Of a stretch of 64,000 bases of DNA, positions 1 to 8,278 are shown one piece after another. The notes under the pieces are model-generated. The model was not told the DNA's origin. It did not search any database and worked only from the letters and a program-made list of their open reading frames with translations. The stretch spans positions 1 through 64,000 of the forward strand of contig NZ_JAODPB010000004.1 of the NCBI RefSeq assembly GCF_025770735.1, in the 5' to 3' direction. How positions within the stretch are numbered: position 1 is the first letter of the stretch; every line of letters starts with the position of its first letter. Position numbers and translations under genes: made by a program. The stretch comes from Shouchella tritolerans. GTDB taxonomy: Bacteria; Bacillota; Bacilli; Bacillales; Bacillaceae_D.

Positions 1-1081
1 AATTTGCAGCATTTAACGCTGTCTAGTTTTGTCGAATGAGTACATCCTATGTCACATTCCAGTTATACAGTTACCCTGGAAAACGGCGTTGGTGATATTC
101 TCGACTTTAATACGATGGTAGAAGCAGATGAAGACGAATTAACTAATTACGGGGTCTTATAGGGCTCCTTTTTGTATCATCTCCTTTTGTATATAAAAGC
201 GCATACGGCCTTATGGCTCACACATTTAATTTAAATGGTTGTCTTTCACTTTAAATACTTGGTCCAACACTTTCCCGATAGACGATATAACAAATTAAGG
301 AGGTGTTCTCCATTTTCAGAAAGTCTAAAATTAATTTTAGAGAGTAACTTCTATCCAGTTGTTCTCTCTTTTACTTTATTGGTATGTAACTTAGTCCTCG
401 CTCGATATAAGTATTTCAAGCCTTTTATACTTATTTGTAATGTTCTTAGTTAACCGGCTTTTGTTTTCGTTAAACGATTGTAATGACCTACTTGGATTAA
501 GCGCCGTATTAAAAAATGGTTGTGTCAATGAAGTCTATTAATCATTGACACTCTCCCTCACCTAAAGGCCCCTTGTCATTTCCCCGCTTTAAAAACCTTA
601 ACCAATTATTATAGATAAAATGCTTTTCTTTAGATTTAGGCCATTCACCTATTACTAGGTACGCTCATACACTATCCCATCCACCTACGAAAGAAGGATG
701 CCTAATGGACTTAACTGCACCGCATTGGCTGTATTTTGTCGGGATTTTGCTGATCATTGGCACGATGCTGATGCGCAAAAATGTCGTTGTCCCTGCAATC
801 CTGATGACGTTTTTAGTTGGTTATGCCTTTAGCGGTTCGATCGCAGCCGCCTTACAGACTATTTTCTCAGCGAGCCTTGTGGCAGCTGGAGAATTATTTA
901 GTATTTTTTTGATCATCGCTATTATGACGGCATTGTTGCAAAGCCTTGACTCCCTAGGGGCAAACGAACAAATGATTAAACCATTTGGGAAAGTCATGAA
1001 AAATGCCACTCTCTCTTACCTCATTCTCATTGCCATTACGTATGTCATATCGCTATTCTTTTGGCCTACCCCCGCTGTGCC
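1..1081. repeat. Long direct repeat, left copy
   Basis: This stretch recurs at 4901-5981 with a constant offset of 4900 bp and no difference wherever I compared the two. Identity ends at 1081/5981 (next bases T versus G). The left end may lie before the window. It carries the tail of a peptidoglycan-binding remnant (minus strand), a 37-codon ORF at 49-162, about 540 bp of leader and the first 126 codons of a permease. The arrangement repeat-cargo-repeat is what single-crossover integration of a circle, or a tandem duplication, leaves behind. Confidence 0.95.
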
Positions 1082-1229
1082 TGAGGTAGTGGGAGGTACC
1101 TTCTTTAGCATACGTCTTTTTCTTTTGGTCGAAATTACCACTAGAATACCGAACAAACATTTGCACATAATACAAACATACGTTCTATTTATAAGGAGTG
1201 TTTGCATTGAAAAGCATGGACGATGTTAA
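705..1229 (+). pseudogene. Truncated 5' copy of the permease gene
   Basis: The first 126 residues are identical to the intact permease at 5605-6999. After the repeat ends at 1081 the frame runs into unrelated cargo DNA and adds about 48 unrelated residues before stopping. Only the first three or four membrane segments remain, so the product is very unlikely to transport. The start and ribosome binding site are the same as in the intact copy. The 3' end overlaps the start of the YolD-like gene. Confidence 0.85.
1150..1186 (+). promoter_or_regulatory. Two LexA (DinR) box-like motifs before yolD-like gene
   Basis: Two matches to the Bacillus SOS box (GAAC-N4-GTTY, often within CGAAC-N4-GTTCG) lie 20-60 bp before the start. 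The right one (1173-1186) contains AAAC-ATAC-GTTC, a full match on the minus strand. The left one (1150-1163, CGAACAAACATTTG) has a good left half and a degenerate right half. YolD/UvrX-type operons are known LexA targets in B. subtilis, so DNA-damage control is plausible. Binding is inferred. Confidence 0.55.
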
Positions 1230-1578
1230 AAAAGAAATTTGGCGTGGCAACCTACTATGGGAAGGAAGTCGAATGATGTTGCCTGAGCATAAGCAGGCAT
1301 GGATTGAAATGCAGAAAGAGGAAAATAAAGTTGAGCTTCACGGTGAACTCGATGATGACCAGTGGCGTGAGATTGGCGAAGTTATCATGGACGCGCTTAA
1401 TCATACATTGGTCGTACGGCTCACTTACTGGCAGGATGGCTACTACATAAACAAGGATTGTCACATCTACAAAGTAGATGAACTGAATAAAAAGATTAGG
1501 ATTGAATACGGCCCCTTAAACGATTCTATCCGAGAATGGATTGACATGCGTGTCATATACGATGTACAGCGCATCTAA
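1207..1578 (+). CDS. YolD-like family protein
   Basis: About 123 residues resembling the YolD family: an N-terminal segment with RGNLLWEGSRMMLPEH, a helical middle, and a C-terminal part with short strands and a KDCHIYKVDELNKKIRIE-type motif. YolD proteins usually sit with Y-family polymerases (UvrX) and are SOS-linked; their biochemical role is unknown. I chose the TTG at 1207 because AAGGAG at 1193-1198 lies 8 nt upstream; the GTG at 1198 overlaps that site. The next gene is a DNA ligase pseudogene rather than a polymerase. The gene is the first intact one in the cargo. Confidence 0.75.
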   Translation: MKSMDDVKKEIWRGNLLWEGSRMMLPEHKQAWIEMQKEENKVELHGELDDDQWREIGEVIMDALNHTLVVRLTYWQDGYYINKDCHIYKVDELNKKIRIEYGPLNDSIREWIDMRVIYDVQRI

Positions 1579-1632
1579 TTCCAGCTATCCCCTAAAGCAT
1601 ATCGCCTTTGCTCTATAATAAAATTAGGTAGA

Positions 1633-2460
1633 GTGATTTCTATTTTTGTTTTCCCAATGCTTCTTAAACGAATAGACGAACCCACTAAGGATGACTGGCT
1701 GACTGAACTAAAATTCGATGGAATTCGTTTGATCTTATCTAAACATGAGGGTGTAACACGGCTGTATACTAGACATAAAACTGAGGTTACAAACCGATTT
1801 CCCGAACTGTGCAACAATGATATTGCCGACGGATTAATACTGGATGGCGAATTGATTGTACTAAACGAAGATGGCCAGCCCGACTTTGAGTTGGTCATGT
1901 CTCGCTTTCGCTCTTATAAATCAACTCCCCTACTCCCCGTACAGTTTGTGGTATTTGACATAATTAAGCACAAACACACCTGGGCTACTGCCCTGCCCCT
2001 CATACAACGTAAAGAAATCCTATCCAAGGCCTTACATCCACATCCTCATATGTTTGAGATTAAATGGATAGAAGGCTAAGCTACCGCTTATTTTGATGCT
2101 GTAAAAGATAGAGAGTTAGAAGGGATTGTCATAAAAAATCCTGCGTCTACTTACAAAATAAACAAACGATCAGAGGATTGGCTCAAGGTTATTAATTATC
2201 AGTACGCAGAAGGTTTAATTACGGGATATAGAAAAGACGAATTCGGCTTGCTGCTAGAAAGTTTTGAGGGCGAGTCATGGGGAGTCATGGAGCATATGCC
2301 TATCAAGTCATGCAGAGAGTTTTACGAAATTTCCAGGAGGCAGCATGTGAGCGACAGCAAAAAGTTCGTGTTTTTAGAAACGCCGCTCCCCTGTAAAATT
2401 CGTTATAGGTATACTACAAGCAAGGGCTACCTTCATATCCCACTTTTTTGGATTGGTTGA
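1633..2460 (+). pseudogene. ATP-dependent DNA ligase (SPbeta YoqV-like), internal stop
   Basis: The frame reads as a small ATP-dependent DNA ligase: motif I LKFDGIR (nucleophilic lysine), motif III LDGELIV, motif IV EGIVIKN and motif V DWLKV, in the usual order. One in-frame TAA at 2077-2079 interrupts it between motifs III and IV; the reading frame is otherwise open on both sides. A CAA-to-TAA change would explain it. The length (about 275 codons) matches the phage SPbeta YoqV type. The first piece (about 148 residues) holds the nucleotide-binding lysine but lacks motifs IV-V. Start uncertain (GTG 1633 or an internal start). Confidence 0.8.
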
Positions 2461-2468
2461 TATGAAGG
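2430..2468. repeat. Inverted repeat at the ligase 3' end
   Basis: Perfect 10-bp arms CCTTCATATC (2430-2439) and GATATGAAGG (2459-2468) with a 19-nt T-rich loop. The right arm overlaps the ligase stop codon. There is no T-run after it, so a simple intrinsic terminator is not obvious. It could be an mRNA end-protecting hairpin or a scar. Confidence 0.45.
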
Positions 2469-2609
2469 CTGTTTAACGGGCGCGTTTATCGAGTAACGCT
2501 TCTTTTTGTATTTATAGAACCATATAGTTGGAAGATCAGCAGGGAATTAGTAAAAAGGAAATAGATTGACTTTGTTGAAGTATTTAGGAGTAAAAAAGAA
2601 TTCGAGGAG

Positions 2610-3605
2610 ATGAAGCATGGATTTTGTATTAACAGAAGAAATGGTATTGAACGACCTTTTAATACTTGTAATCAACATTTTGGATTTAAGGTATTAGATG
2701 CTACACCTATAAAACGTGGTTGGTTAAATTTAAAGTGGAAAATAACGACAAATTCTGGTGTTTTTTTAATCAAGCAATATAACAAGGAAAGATACAAACT
2801 GTATAACCATGAAGAACTACTACTAGCCTTCTCTCAACAAATGCGATTACATAATAGTGGTCTTCCATGCCCTAAGCTATATACTCATGAAGGTCAGTTT
2901 CTTATTGAATCTGAGAAGGGCGAACTTTTTATGTTAATGGATTATTGTAATGGAACTGTGATCCCTCCAGGAAAATTAAATGTTCATCAAATGTATGATT
3001 TAGGACAAGTTACAGGGTATATGCATCATTTGTTAAATGACGGTACACTTGGGGTTAAGAAACGCCCTGAATTTATCCCCCCAAGCCGTGAGGAGCGTTT
3101 AACTCATTGGGAATCTGTTTGGAATCACGCAAATAATACTGACAAATCGCATTTGTTACCGATAATAGAAACACAATATAAAGTAACAGAAGCTATAAAT
3201 TTAGGAGATTTTAAACTTAATGAAACCGGTTGGGCTCACCGTGATCTCTGGGTAGACAATTTATTGTTTGAAGAGAAAAAAATAAGTGCTGTTTTAGATT
3301 TTGATAGAATGAAATATGACTATCCACAGCTTGATGTTGCAAGAGCTGTTATATCTGGGGCCTTAAATGAAAATAACTTTAATGTTTCTCTTGTTCAGGC
3401 TTTTATAGAAGGGTATAGTGAGCAACGTTTACTTGAGAAGGGATTTATAAATACCTCTTTAAAAATGTTATGGTTTATGGAAAGTACATGGTGGATAAAT
3501 TCAAGCATGGATCAGCATAGTGGACCTCCAGAGCGTTTTGCAAAGGAAATGCTGTGGCTTTCGGAAAATCATAAAGAATTAGAATCCATGTTAGAGAATA
3601 TATAA
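2610..3605 (+). CDS. APH / choline-kinase family phosphotransferase, probable N-terminal frameshift
   Basis: Small-molecule kinase of the APH fold. The catalytic loop is WAHRDLWVDNLLF and the metal-binding Asp is in AVLDFDRMKYD; the N-lobe lysine is probably that in FLIKQYNKE. It is AT-rich compared with the chromosome, a sign of transfer. The open frame starts at ATG 2610 with no room for a ribosome binding site. A second ATG at 2617 sits at the right distance from GAGGAG (2604-2609) but is one frame off; one extra T in the run 2657-2660 would join it as MDFVLTEEMVLNDLFNTC. The true gene probably starts at 2617 and is frameshifted here. Substrate unknown; not assumed to be an antibiotic. Confidence 0.75.
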   Translation: MKHGFCINRRNGIERPFNTCNQHFGFKVLDATPIKRGWLNLKWKITTNSGVFLIKQYNKERYKLYNHEELLLAFSQQMRLHNSGLPCPKLYTHEGQFLIESEKGELFMLMDYCNGTVIPPGKLNVHQMYDLGQVTGYMHHLLNDGTLGVKKRPEFIPPSREERLTHWESVWNHANNTDKSHLLPIIETQYKVTEAINLGDFKLNETGWAHRDLWVDNLLFEEKKISAVLDFDRMKYDYPQLDVARAVISGALNENNFNVSLVQAFIEGYSEQRLLEKGFINTSLKMLWFMESTWWINSSMDQHSGPPERFAKEMLWLSENHKELESMLENI

Positions 3606-3952
3606 TTAAATGATATCCGATTATCTGATCGAGTCAAATGCAACCTTTATTATACTTGCCTCCACTCCTATATGGACGGTAAGGCAAGCAAAGGCTTACA
3701 AACGTAAGCCTGATGACCAGTAAAATGAGTAGCCCCGCCAAAGATTAGCTCGTATGTTGCAGGCTTAAATGGGGTAATAGAATCTGGCGTAAACATTACA
3801 GCACTTGCCGGCTACATTGCTTCTCAAGATGTGCCACCGGAAATAAAGGCAATGCATCCGATGCTAAACAGCACGTACAGTGTTTTAAACCCGTATCAGT
3901 CTTTAAGACCAAGCCGTACATACGCAGAACTTTTCGTTTTCGCCAAACCCGT
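3606..3952 (+). pseudogene. Non-coding stretch with decayed toxin-gene remnant
   Basis: No intact gene. From about 3756 to 3971 one frame reads a protein-like stretch (GLNGVIESGVNITALAGYIA, later MLNSTYSVLNPYQSL) that resembles the body of a large secreted toxin. It ends at a TAG at 3969, just as the downstream toxin frame opens at 3953 in another frame. It is probably the remnant of the upstream part of the toxin gene, broken by at least one frameshift. Confidence 0.45.
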
Positions 3953-4462
3953 TTGGATTTATCTATTTTAGTAACCGTTCATCGTAAACGTTGCAAGAAT
4001 TTAATTACAGGTCGAGAATTAGAAGAATGGGAACGGTACCTGGCAGGTGCTGCTATTATAGGTGGACCCATAGCAAAAGGAACTTCCAAAGGAATAAGGG
4101 CGGTTAATAACGTTAGCAACGGAACACGAATCAGTAATCCAGCCCATAGCGCCGCACAGTATGATAGACTTCAAACTCATTATTACCAGAGCGAAAGGTA
4201 TGGAGTCGCTAGTGTAAGAGAACTACCAGACGGTAGGTACAGATATTACGCTGAATTACAGACAGCATCTAAACCAGGTGAAATGGCAGGAAGGCGCACA
4301 GTAAGAGAATGGGATCCGTTAACAGGTCGAAAAAGAACATGGATGGAAACGATCGATCATTCAGGGAACATAAGGCAGGTAAGACCAGACACTCAATTTA
4401 CTAATAACGTAAAGATTCACTATCAATTTGACAGAGACGGAAAATATATTGGAAAGTGGTAA
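3953..4462 (+). CDS. Orphan polymorphic toxin C-terminal module (pre-toxin TG region + toxin)
   Basis: The first part has the pre-toxin TG signature NLITGRELEEWERYLAGAA followed by IIGGPIAKGTSKG, as found before the toxin domain in LXG/WXG and Rhs-type proteins. The last 90 residues form a separate domain ending in KIHYQFDRDGKYIGKW, a tail common in Bacillus toxin tips; its activity is not known to me. There is no signal peptide, LXG domain or credible ribosome binding site, so this is a displaced 3' cassette. The likely immunity gene starts within 10 bp of its stop. Start at TTG 3953 is only the frame boundary. Confidence 0.65.
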   Translation: MDLSILVTVHRKRCKNLITGRELEEWERYLAGAAIIGGPIAKGTSKGIRAVNNVSNGTRISNPAHSAAQYDRLQTHYYQSERYGVASVRELPDGRYRYYAELQTASKPGEMAGRRTVREWDPLTGRKRTWMETIDHSGNIRQVRPDTQFTNNVKIHYQFDRDGKYIGKW

Positions 4463-4467
4463 AGGAA

Positions 4468-4716
4468 ATGAGTGAGCCTACTAAAAAGGAAATTATTAAT
4501 AAGCTAGAGCTTGTTCTTAAAAACCAGCTAACCAGGGAGGAAGTTACTGATTGGGCAAGTGAATATACGATGAAAGAAAAACATTATGTATCTGACCTAA
4601 AAGTGTGGGATATGTTGATGACTGTATCAGGGTTGGACCTTCAGGACAGCCCAGGCGAATATCTGCATACTGACGACGACATTCGAGATTGGATCAAAGA
4701 GTTTTCAAACAAGTGA
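4468..4716 (+). CDS. Probable immunity protein for the upstream toxin
   Basis: A small acidic protein of 82 residues with no signal peptide, rich in charged helices (KKEIINKLELVLK, REEVTDWASEYTM, DDDIRDWIKEF). Position directly after a toxin module, overlapping or nearly overlapping it, is the classic toxin-immunity layout. A similar short acidic family follows many Bacillus toxin tips; the family name is not certain. The ATG at 4468 starts the conserved-looking part; GTG 4456 in the same frame would overlap the toxin stop. A strong terminator follows. Confidence 0.6.
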   Translation: MSEPTKKEIINKLELVLKNQLTREEVTDWASEYTMKEKHYVSDLKVWDMLMTVSGLDLQDSPGEYLHTDDDIRDWIKEFSNK

Positions 4717-4728
4717 TTATGTAAGCAT

Positions 4729-4755
4729 CCCCGCTACTTCAGCGGGGACTTTTTG
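4729..4755 (+). terminator. Intrinsic terminator after toxin-immunity pair
   Basis: Stem CCCCGCT (4729-4735), loop ACTTC, AGCGGGG (4741-4747), then CTTTTTGTTTT. Right orientation for the toxin-immunity transcript. Confidence 0.85.
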
Positions 4756-4757
4756 TT

Positions 4758-4922
4758 TTAGTTCACCACTTTATCCAATTCGCGATAAGTGTTAGGCCCT
4801 GCAACTCCATCAACCTCTCGCGGAAGATATACCTTTTGAAAGCGTCGGACCGCATCTTCAGTCAGTTTACCAAAGTCGCCGTCTATTTTACCGACCTTAA
4901 AATTTGCAGCATTTAACGCTGT
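4758..4922 (-). pseudogene. Peptidoglycan-binding domain remnant
   Basis: On the minus strand 54 codons read as the end of a PG_binding_1 domain: NFKVGKIDGDFG, then TEDAVRRFQ, VDGVAGPNTYREL, ending at TAA 4760-4758. Upstream an in-frame TAG (4925-4923) replaces the glutamine usual in such repeats, and no start exists. Such domains end phage endolysins and amidases. Part of it lies inside the long repeat, so it was part of the repeated locus. Confidence 0.7.
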
Positions 4923-4948
4923 CTAGTTTTGTCGAATGAGTACATCCT

Positions 4949-5062
4949 ATGTCACATTCCAGTTATACAGTTACCCTGGAAAACGGCGTTGGTGATATTC
5001 TCGACTTTAATACGATGGTAGAAGCAGATGAAGACGAATTAACTAATTACGGGGTCTTATAG
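4949..5062 (+). other. Small ORF of 37 codons, also at 49-162
   Basis: Reads MSHSSYTVTLENGVGDILDF then NTMVEADEDELTNYGVL and stop. It looks like the acidic C-terminal end of a larger protein rather than a complete gene; there is a stop four codons upstream and no good ribosome binding site. I do not recognise the family. Confidence 0.3.
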
Positions 5063-5604
5063 GGCTCCTTTTTGTATCATCTCCTTTTGTATATAAAAGC
5101 GCATACGGCCTTATGGCTCACACATTTAATTTAAATGGTTGTCTTTCACTTTAAATACTTGGTCCAACACTTTCCCGATAGACGATATAACAAATTAAGG
5201 AGGTGTTCTCCATTTTCAGAAAGTCTAAAATTAATTTTAGAGAGTAACTTCTATCCAGTTGTTCTCTCTTTTACTTTATTGGTATGTAACTTAGTCCTCG
5301 CTCGATATAAGTATTTCAAGCCTTTTATACTTATTTGTAATGTTCTTAGTTAACCGGCTTTTGTTTTCGTTAAACGATTGTAATGACCTACTTGGATTAA
5401 GCGCCGTATTAAAAAATGGTTGTGTCAATGAAGTCTATTAATCATTGACACTCTCCCTCACCTAAAGGCCCCTTGTCATTTCCCCGCTTTAAAAACCTTA
5501 ACCAATTATTATAGATAAAATGCTTTTCTTTAGATTTAGGCCATTCACCTATTACTAGGTACGCTCATACACTATCCCATCCACCTACGAAAGAAGGATG
5601 CCTA
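5063..5604 (+). other. Permease leader region without a convincing gene
   Basis: About 540 bp, duplicated at 163-704. A 72-codon frame exists (5135-5353) but lacks a ribosome binding site and looks random. Visible elements: a perfect AAGGAGGTG (5197-5205) followed by a 14-codon frame, then an AGAGAG/CTCTCT hairpin with a T-rich tail (about 5241-5275), and a strong 9-bp inverted repeat GTGTCAATG/CATTGACAC (5422-5430, 5443-5451). These could be regulatory; no function is assigned. Confidence 0.35.
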
Positions 5605-6999
5605 ATGGACTTAACTGCACCGCATTGGCTGTATTTTGTCGGGATTTTGCTGATCATTGGCACGATGCTGATGCGCAAAAATGTCGTTGTCCCTGCAATC
5701 CTGATGACGTTTTTAGTTGGTTATGCCTTTAGCGGTTCGATCGCAGCCGCCTTACAGACTATTTTCTCAGCGAGCCTTGTGGCAGCTGGAGAATTATTTA
5801 GTATTTTTTTGATCATCGCTATTATGACGGCATTGTTGCAAAGCCTTGACTCCCTAGGGGCAAACGAACAAATGATTAAACCATTTGGGAAAGTCATGAA
5901 AAATGCCACTCTCTCTTACCTCATTCTCATTGCCATTACGTATGTCATATCGCTATTCTTTTGGCCTACCCCCGCTGTGCCGCTTGTAGGCACATTGTTG
6001 CTCCCAGTTGCGATCCGCGCGGGCCTGCCTCCTTTAGTGGGAGCGGCAGCAATTGCCATCGCTGGGCAAGGCATGGCTCTATCAAGTGATTATATGATTC
6101 AAATTGCTCCTATGCTAAGCGCAACAGCCGCTGGTGTCCCTGTGTCTGTTATTGCTGACCGGGCTTTGGTGCTATCTTTAATTGCAGGCAGCACGGCCAT
6201 GCTCGTGCTGTATTTGCTGGCACGGAGACGGAAAGAACAGCTTCGTGCGTCCTTCCCTAAGGAATGGATGCAACCATACAAGCAAAGGTACTCAGCGGTA
6301 GCGTCGTGGAAGGCTAAACTATTTGCTGCTTTTGTGCCATTGGCTTTTTTAGCAGTGATTTTGTATATGCTATATACGTCTTTTTTTACAAATTTGCAGT
6401 TGGAAGGCGGCAGTGGAGCCGCATTGGTTGGTGGAGCCGCGCTCTTGCTTTTGCTAGTGGCAAGCTTGTTTTACCGGCCAAAACAACTATTTGAAAATGT
6501 CAGCAATCATTTAGTCGATGGCTTTTTGTTTGCTTTTAAAGCAATGGGGCCGGTTATTCCTATTGCCGGGTTCTTTTTTCTCGGTAGCAGCGATTTCGCT
6601 CCGGCCATTCTTGCTATTGACGAAGCGCCAGCGTTTTTATTTGAATTAGTCGAAGCAGGCGAATCATATATTCCTACCGAACCAGGTTGGACTGCATTTG
6701 GATTGTTAATGATTGGCATGATTACAGGCCTTGATGGCTCTGGATTTTCTGGTTTGCCATTGACTGGAGCTCTTGCTGGTGCATTGGCGCCTGTTTCAGG
6801 GATCGATCCAGCCACTTTGGCGGCGATTGGGCAAATGGGGGCGATCTGGGTTGGCGGCGGTACGTTGATCGCTTGGTCTTCTCTCGTTGCTGTTGCAGGA
6901 ATTGCTCGCGTTCATGTTCAAGATTTAGTGCGGATCTGTTTTATCCCTGTGATTGCCGGTTTACTCGTTTCAACCATTCTCGCGCTTGTGATTTGGTAG
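5605..6999 (+). CDS. Multi-pass membrane permease, ion-transporter type
   Basis: A 464-residue integral membrane protein with about 11-12 hydrophobic segments. The two halves are joined by a basic cytoplasmic loop near residues 200-230 (LARRRKEQLRASFPKEW). A glycine-rich re-entrant-like motif, GLDGSGFSGLPLTGALAGAL, is followed by GAIWVGGGT; such motifs occur in the citrate/gluconate/GntP-like transporter world. The substrate is unknown. ATG 5605 follows AGAAGGA. The gene is intact here, while its 5' part is repeated at 705-1082. Confidence 0.7.
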   Translation: MDLTAPHWLYFVGILLIIGTMLMRKNVVVPAILMTFLVGYAFSGSIAAALQTIFSASLVAAGELFSIFLIIAIMTALLQSLDSLGANEQMIKPFGKVMKNATLSYLILIAITYVISLFFWPTPAVPLVGTLLLPVAIRAGLPPLVGAAAIAIAGQGMALSSDYMIQIAPMLSATAAGVPVSVIADRALVLSLIAGSTAMLVLYLLARRRKEQLRASFPKEWMQPYKQRYSAVASWKAKLFAAFVPLAFLAVILYMLYTSFFTNLQLEGGSGAALVGGAALLLLLVASLFYRPKQLFENVSNHLVDGFLFAFKAMGPVIPIAGFFFLGSSDFAPAILAIDEAPAFLFELVEAGESYIPTEPGWTAFGLLMIGMITGLDGSGFSGLPLTGALAGALAPVSGIDPATLAAIGQMGAIWVGGGTLIAWSSLVAVAGIARVHVQDLVRICFIPVIAGLLVSTILALVIW

Positions 7000-7020
7000 G
7001 CGAATGGAAATGGCCCCCAC

Positions 7021-7049
7021 AAAGCCAGCCTAACAAGAAGGCTGGCTTT
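7021..7049. terminator. Terminator-like hairpin between convergent genes
   Basis: Perfect 10-bp stem AAAGCCAGCC (7021-7030) / GGCTGGCTTT (7040-7049), 9-nt loop, 22 bp after the permease stop. Only a short T stretch follows on either strand. It can serve both the permease and the convergent gene. Confidence 0.7.
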
Positions 7050-7077
7050 GTATAGCTCTGCTGTGCCATCCGAGCTG

Positions 7078-8228
7078 CTACGATTCCCTTTGCAATACGC
7101 TTTCTGCGGCGGCTTGGACGACCATGTCGTCCATGGGCGGATTGTGGAGACCGGCGCGGACATTTTTATAATACCGCGATAATGGCGACTGATTGGATAG
7201 GCTATGGGCGCCAACAGCTCTCATCACGAAGTCGACGATTCTGTTTGCGTTGTTGACTACTGCGTATTTGACCATTTTTAATTCTGTGTTTAACTGCATA
7301 CGGGTTTCTTTGTCGCTTTCATCCCACGTTTTGGCAACGCCGTACAGAAAGCGGCGGCTTTGTTCATATAAAATAGCAGCTTCACCAAACTTTTGTTTAA
7401 CGTGTGGCAATTGAGCAATCGTTCCTTGAATGCTATTAGGGGAATACGAATTGGCAAACTTCGCTGCGTCTCGGATGGCAGCACGGGCCATTCCCAAATA
7501 GCAGGCAGGAATGTGGAGCAGCCATGCTGTTGGCAGGCCATCTTTTTCTTGCTTTTTAATAAAATGGTTATCTGGCAGCTTGACGTTTATTAAGTGCAAA
7601 TCTTCGCTTCCAGTAGACCCCATTGCCATCATGTCCCATGTTTTTTCGACGGTCACTCCTGGCGTGTTTCGCGGTACAATAAACAAACCTACCTGTTTTT
7701 CTGGTTCGACAGTAGCGAGAATTAAGTAATAATCTAAGTGTTCGGCAAGTGTCGTAAAGGTTTTTGCACCATTTAGGACCCACTCGCCTCGTTCGTACGT
7801 GGCTGTCGTTTGAAAAGCTCCCCCTCGTGTCGGACTTCCTGTCGCTTTTTCCGTTGCAGCCGTATTCAGGAGAACCCCTTTTTCGACAACTTCACAACTG
7901 ATCCGCTCGTGCCAATGCTCAGGCCAATTTTCTCCTCTGCCAATTGGTACATCGTCCCCATATGCCAGCCGATGCACAAGGCGGTCGGGCCGTCCGCTTC
8001 GGCAATCAATTGTTGAAGGAATAGCATTTCGCTAAGGGAAATCTGTCTTCCTCCATATTTCGTTTCTACCGGCAACGCTGTATAGCCAGATTCCTTAAGT
8101 ACGGCAATATTTTCAATCGGCACCGTTTGTTCGTGGTCGTGGATGGCGCCAATTTCAGAAAAACCTTTTAAAATCTGGCGCAATGCTTGTTCCCGGCCCA
8201 CTGCTGATTGTTCATCCAAAATTGACAA
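7078..8228 (-). pseudogene. Acyl-CoA dehydrogenase (YdbM-like), frameshifted
   Basis: Two overlapping minus-strand frames together spell one acyl-CoA dehydrogenase of about 383 residues. The N-terminal part reads ...LCIGWHMGTMYQLAEE and the C-terminal part continues NWPEHWHERISCEVVEKG, then AATEKATGSP, GAKTFTT and a C-terminal helical domain. They join if one A is added to the A run at 7931-7928 (T run on the plus strand), giving EEKNWPEHW. Start: TTG at 8228 behind AGGATGAGG, giving LSILDEQSAV. The enzyme class is an FAD enzyme oxidising acyl-CoA. Either a recent lesion or an assembly error; no other decay is visible. Confidence 0.8.
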
Positions 8229-8278
8229 CTTTGCCTCATCCTTTTCTGTGTATTCCGATAAAGTATACCATATATAAA

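Larger units (their letters stand above)
4901..5981. repeat. Long direct repeat, right copy
   Basis: Counterpart of 1-1081, shifted by exactly 4900 bp. Here the permease reading frame continues uninterrupted past the repeat end, so this side is continuous with the permease locus. Confidence 0.95.

Noticed and set aside
2610-3605. Kinase as an aminoglycoside resistance gene
   Set aside because: The APH fold also covers choline, homoserine and other kinases; nothing here identifies an antibiotic substrate.
1082-4900. Island as an IS element or integrative prophage
   Set aside because: No transposase, integrase, terminal inverted repeats or short target duplication are visible.
5135-5353. 72-codon ORF in the permease leader (also 235-453)
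   Set aside because: No ribosome binding site, random-looking composition, and internal regulatory-like hairpins; present twice only because of the repeat.
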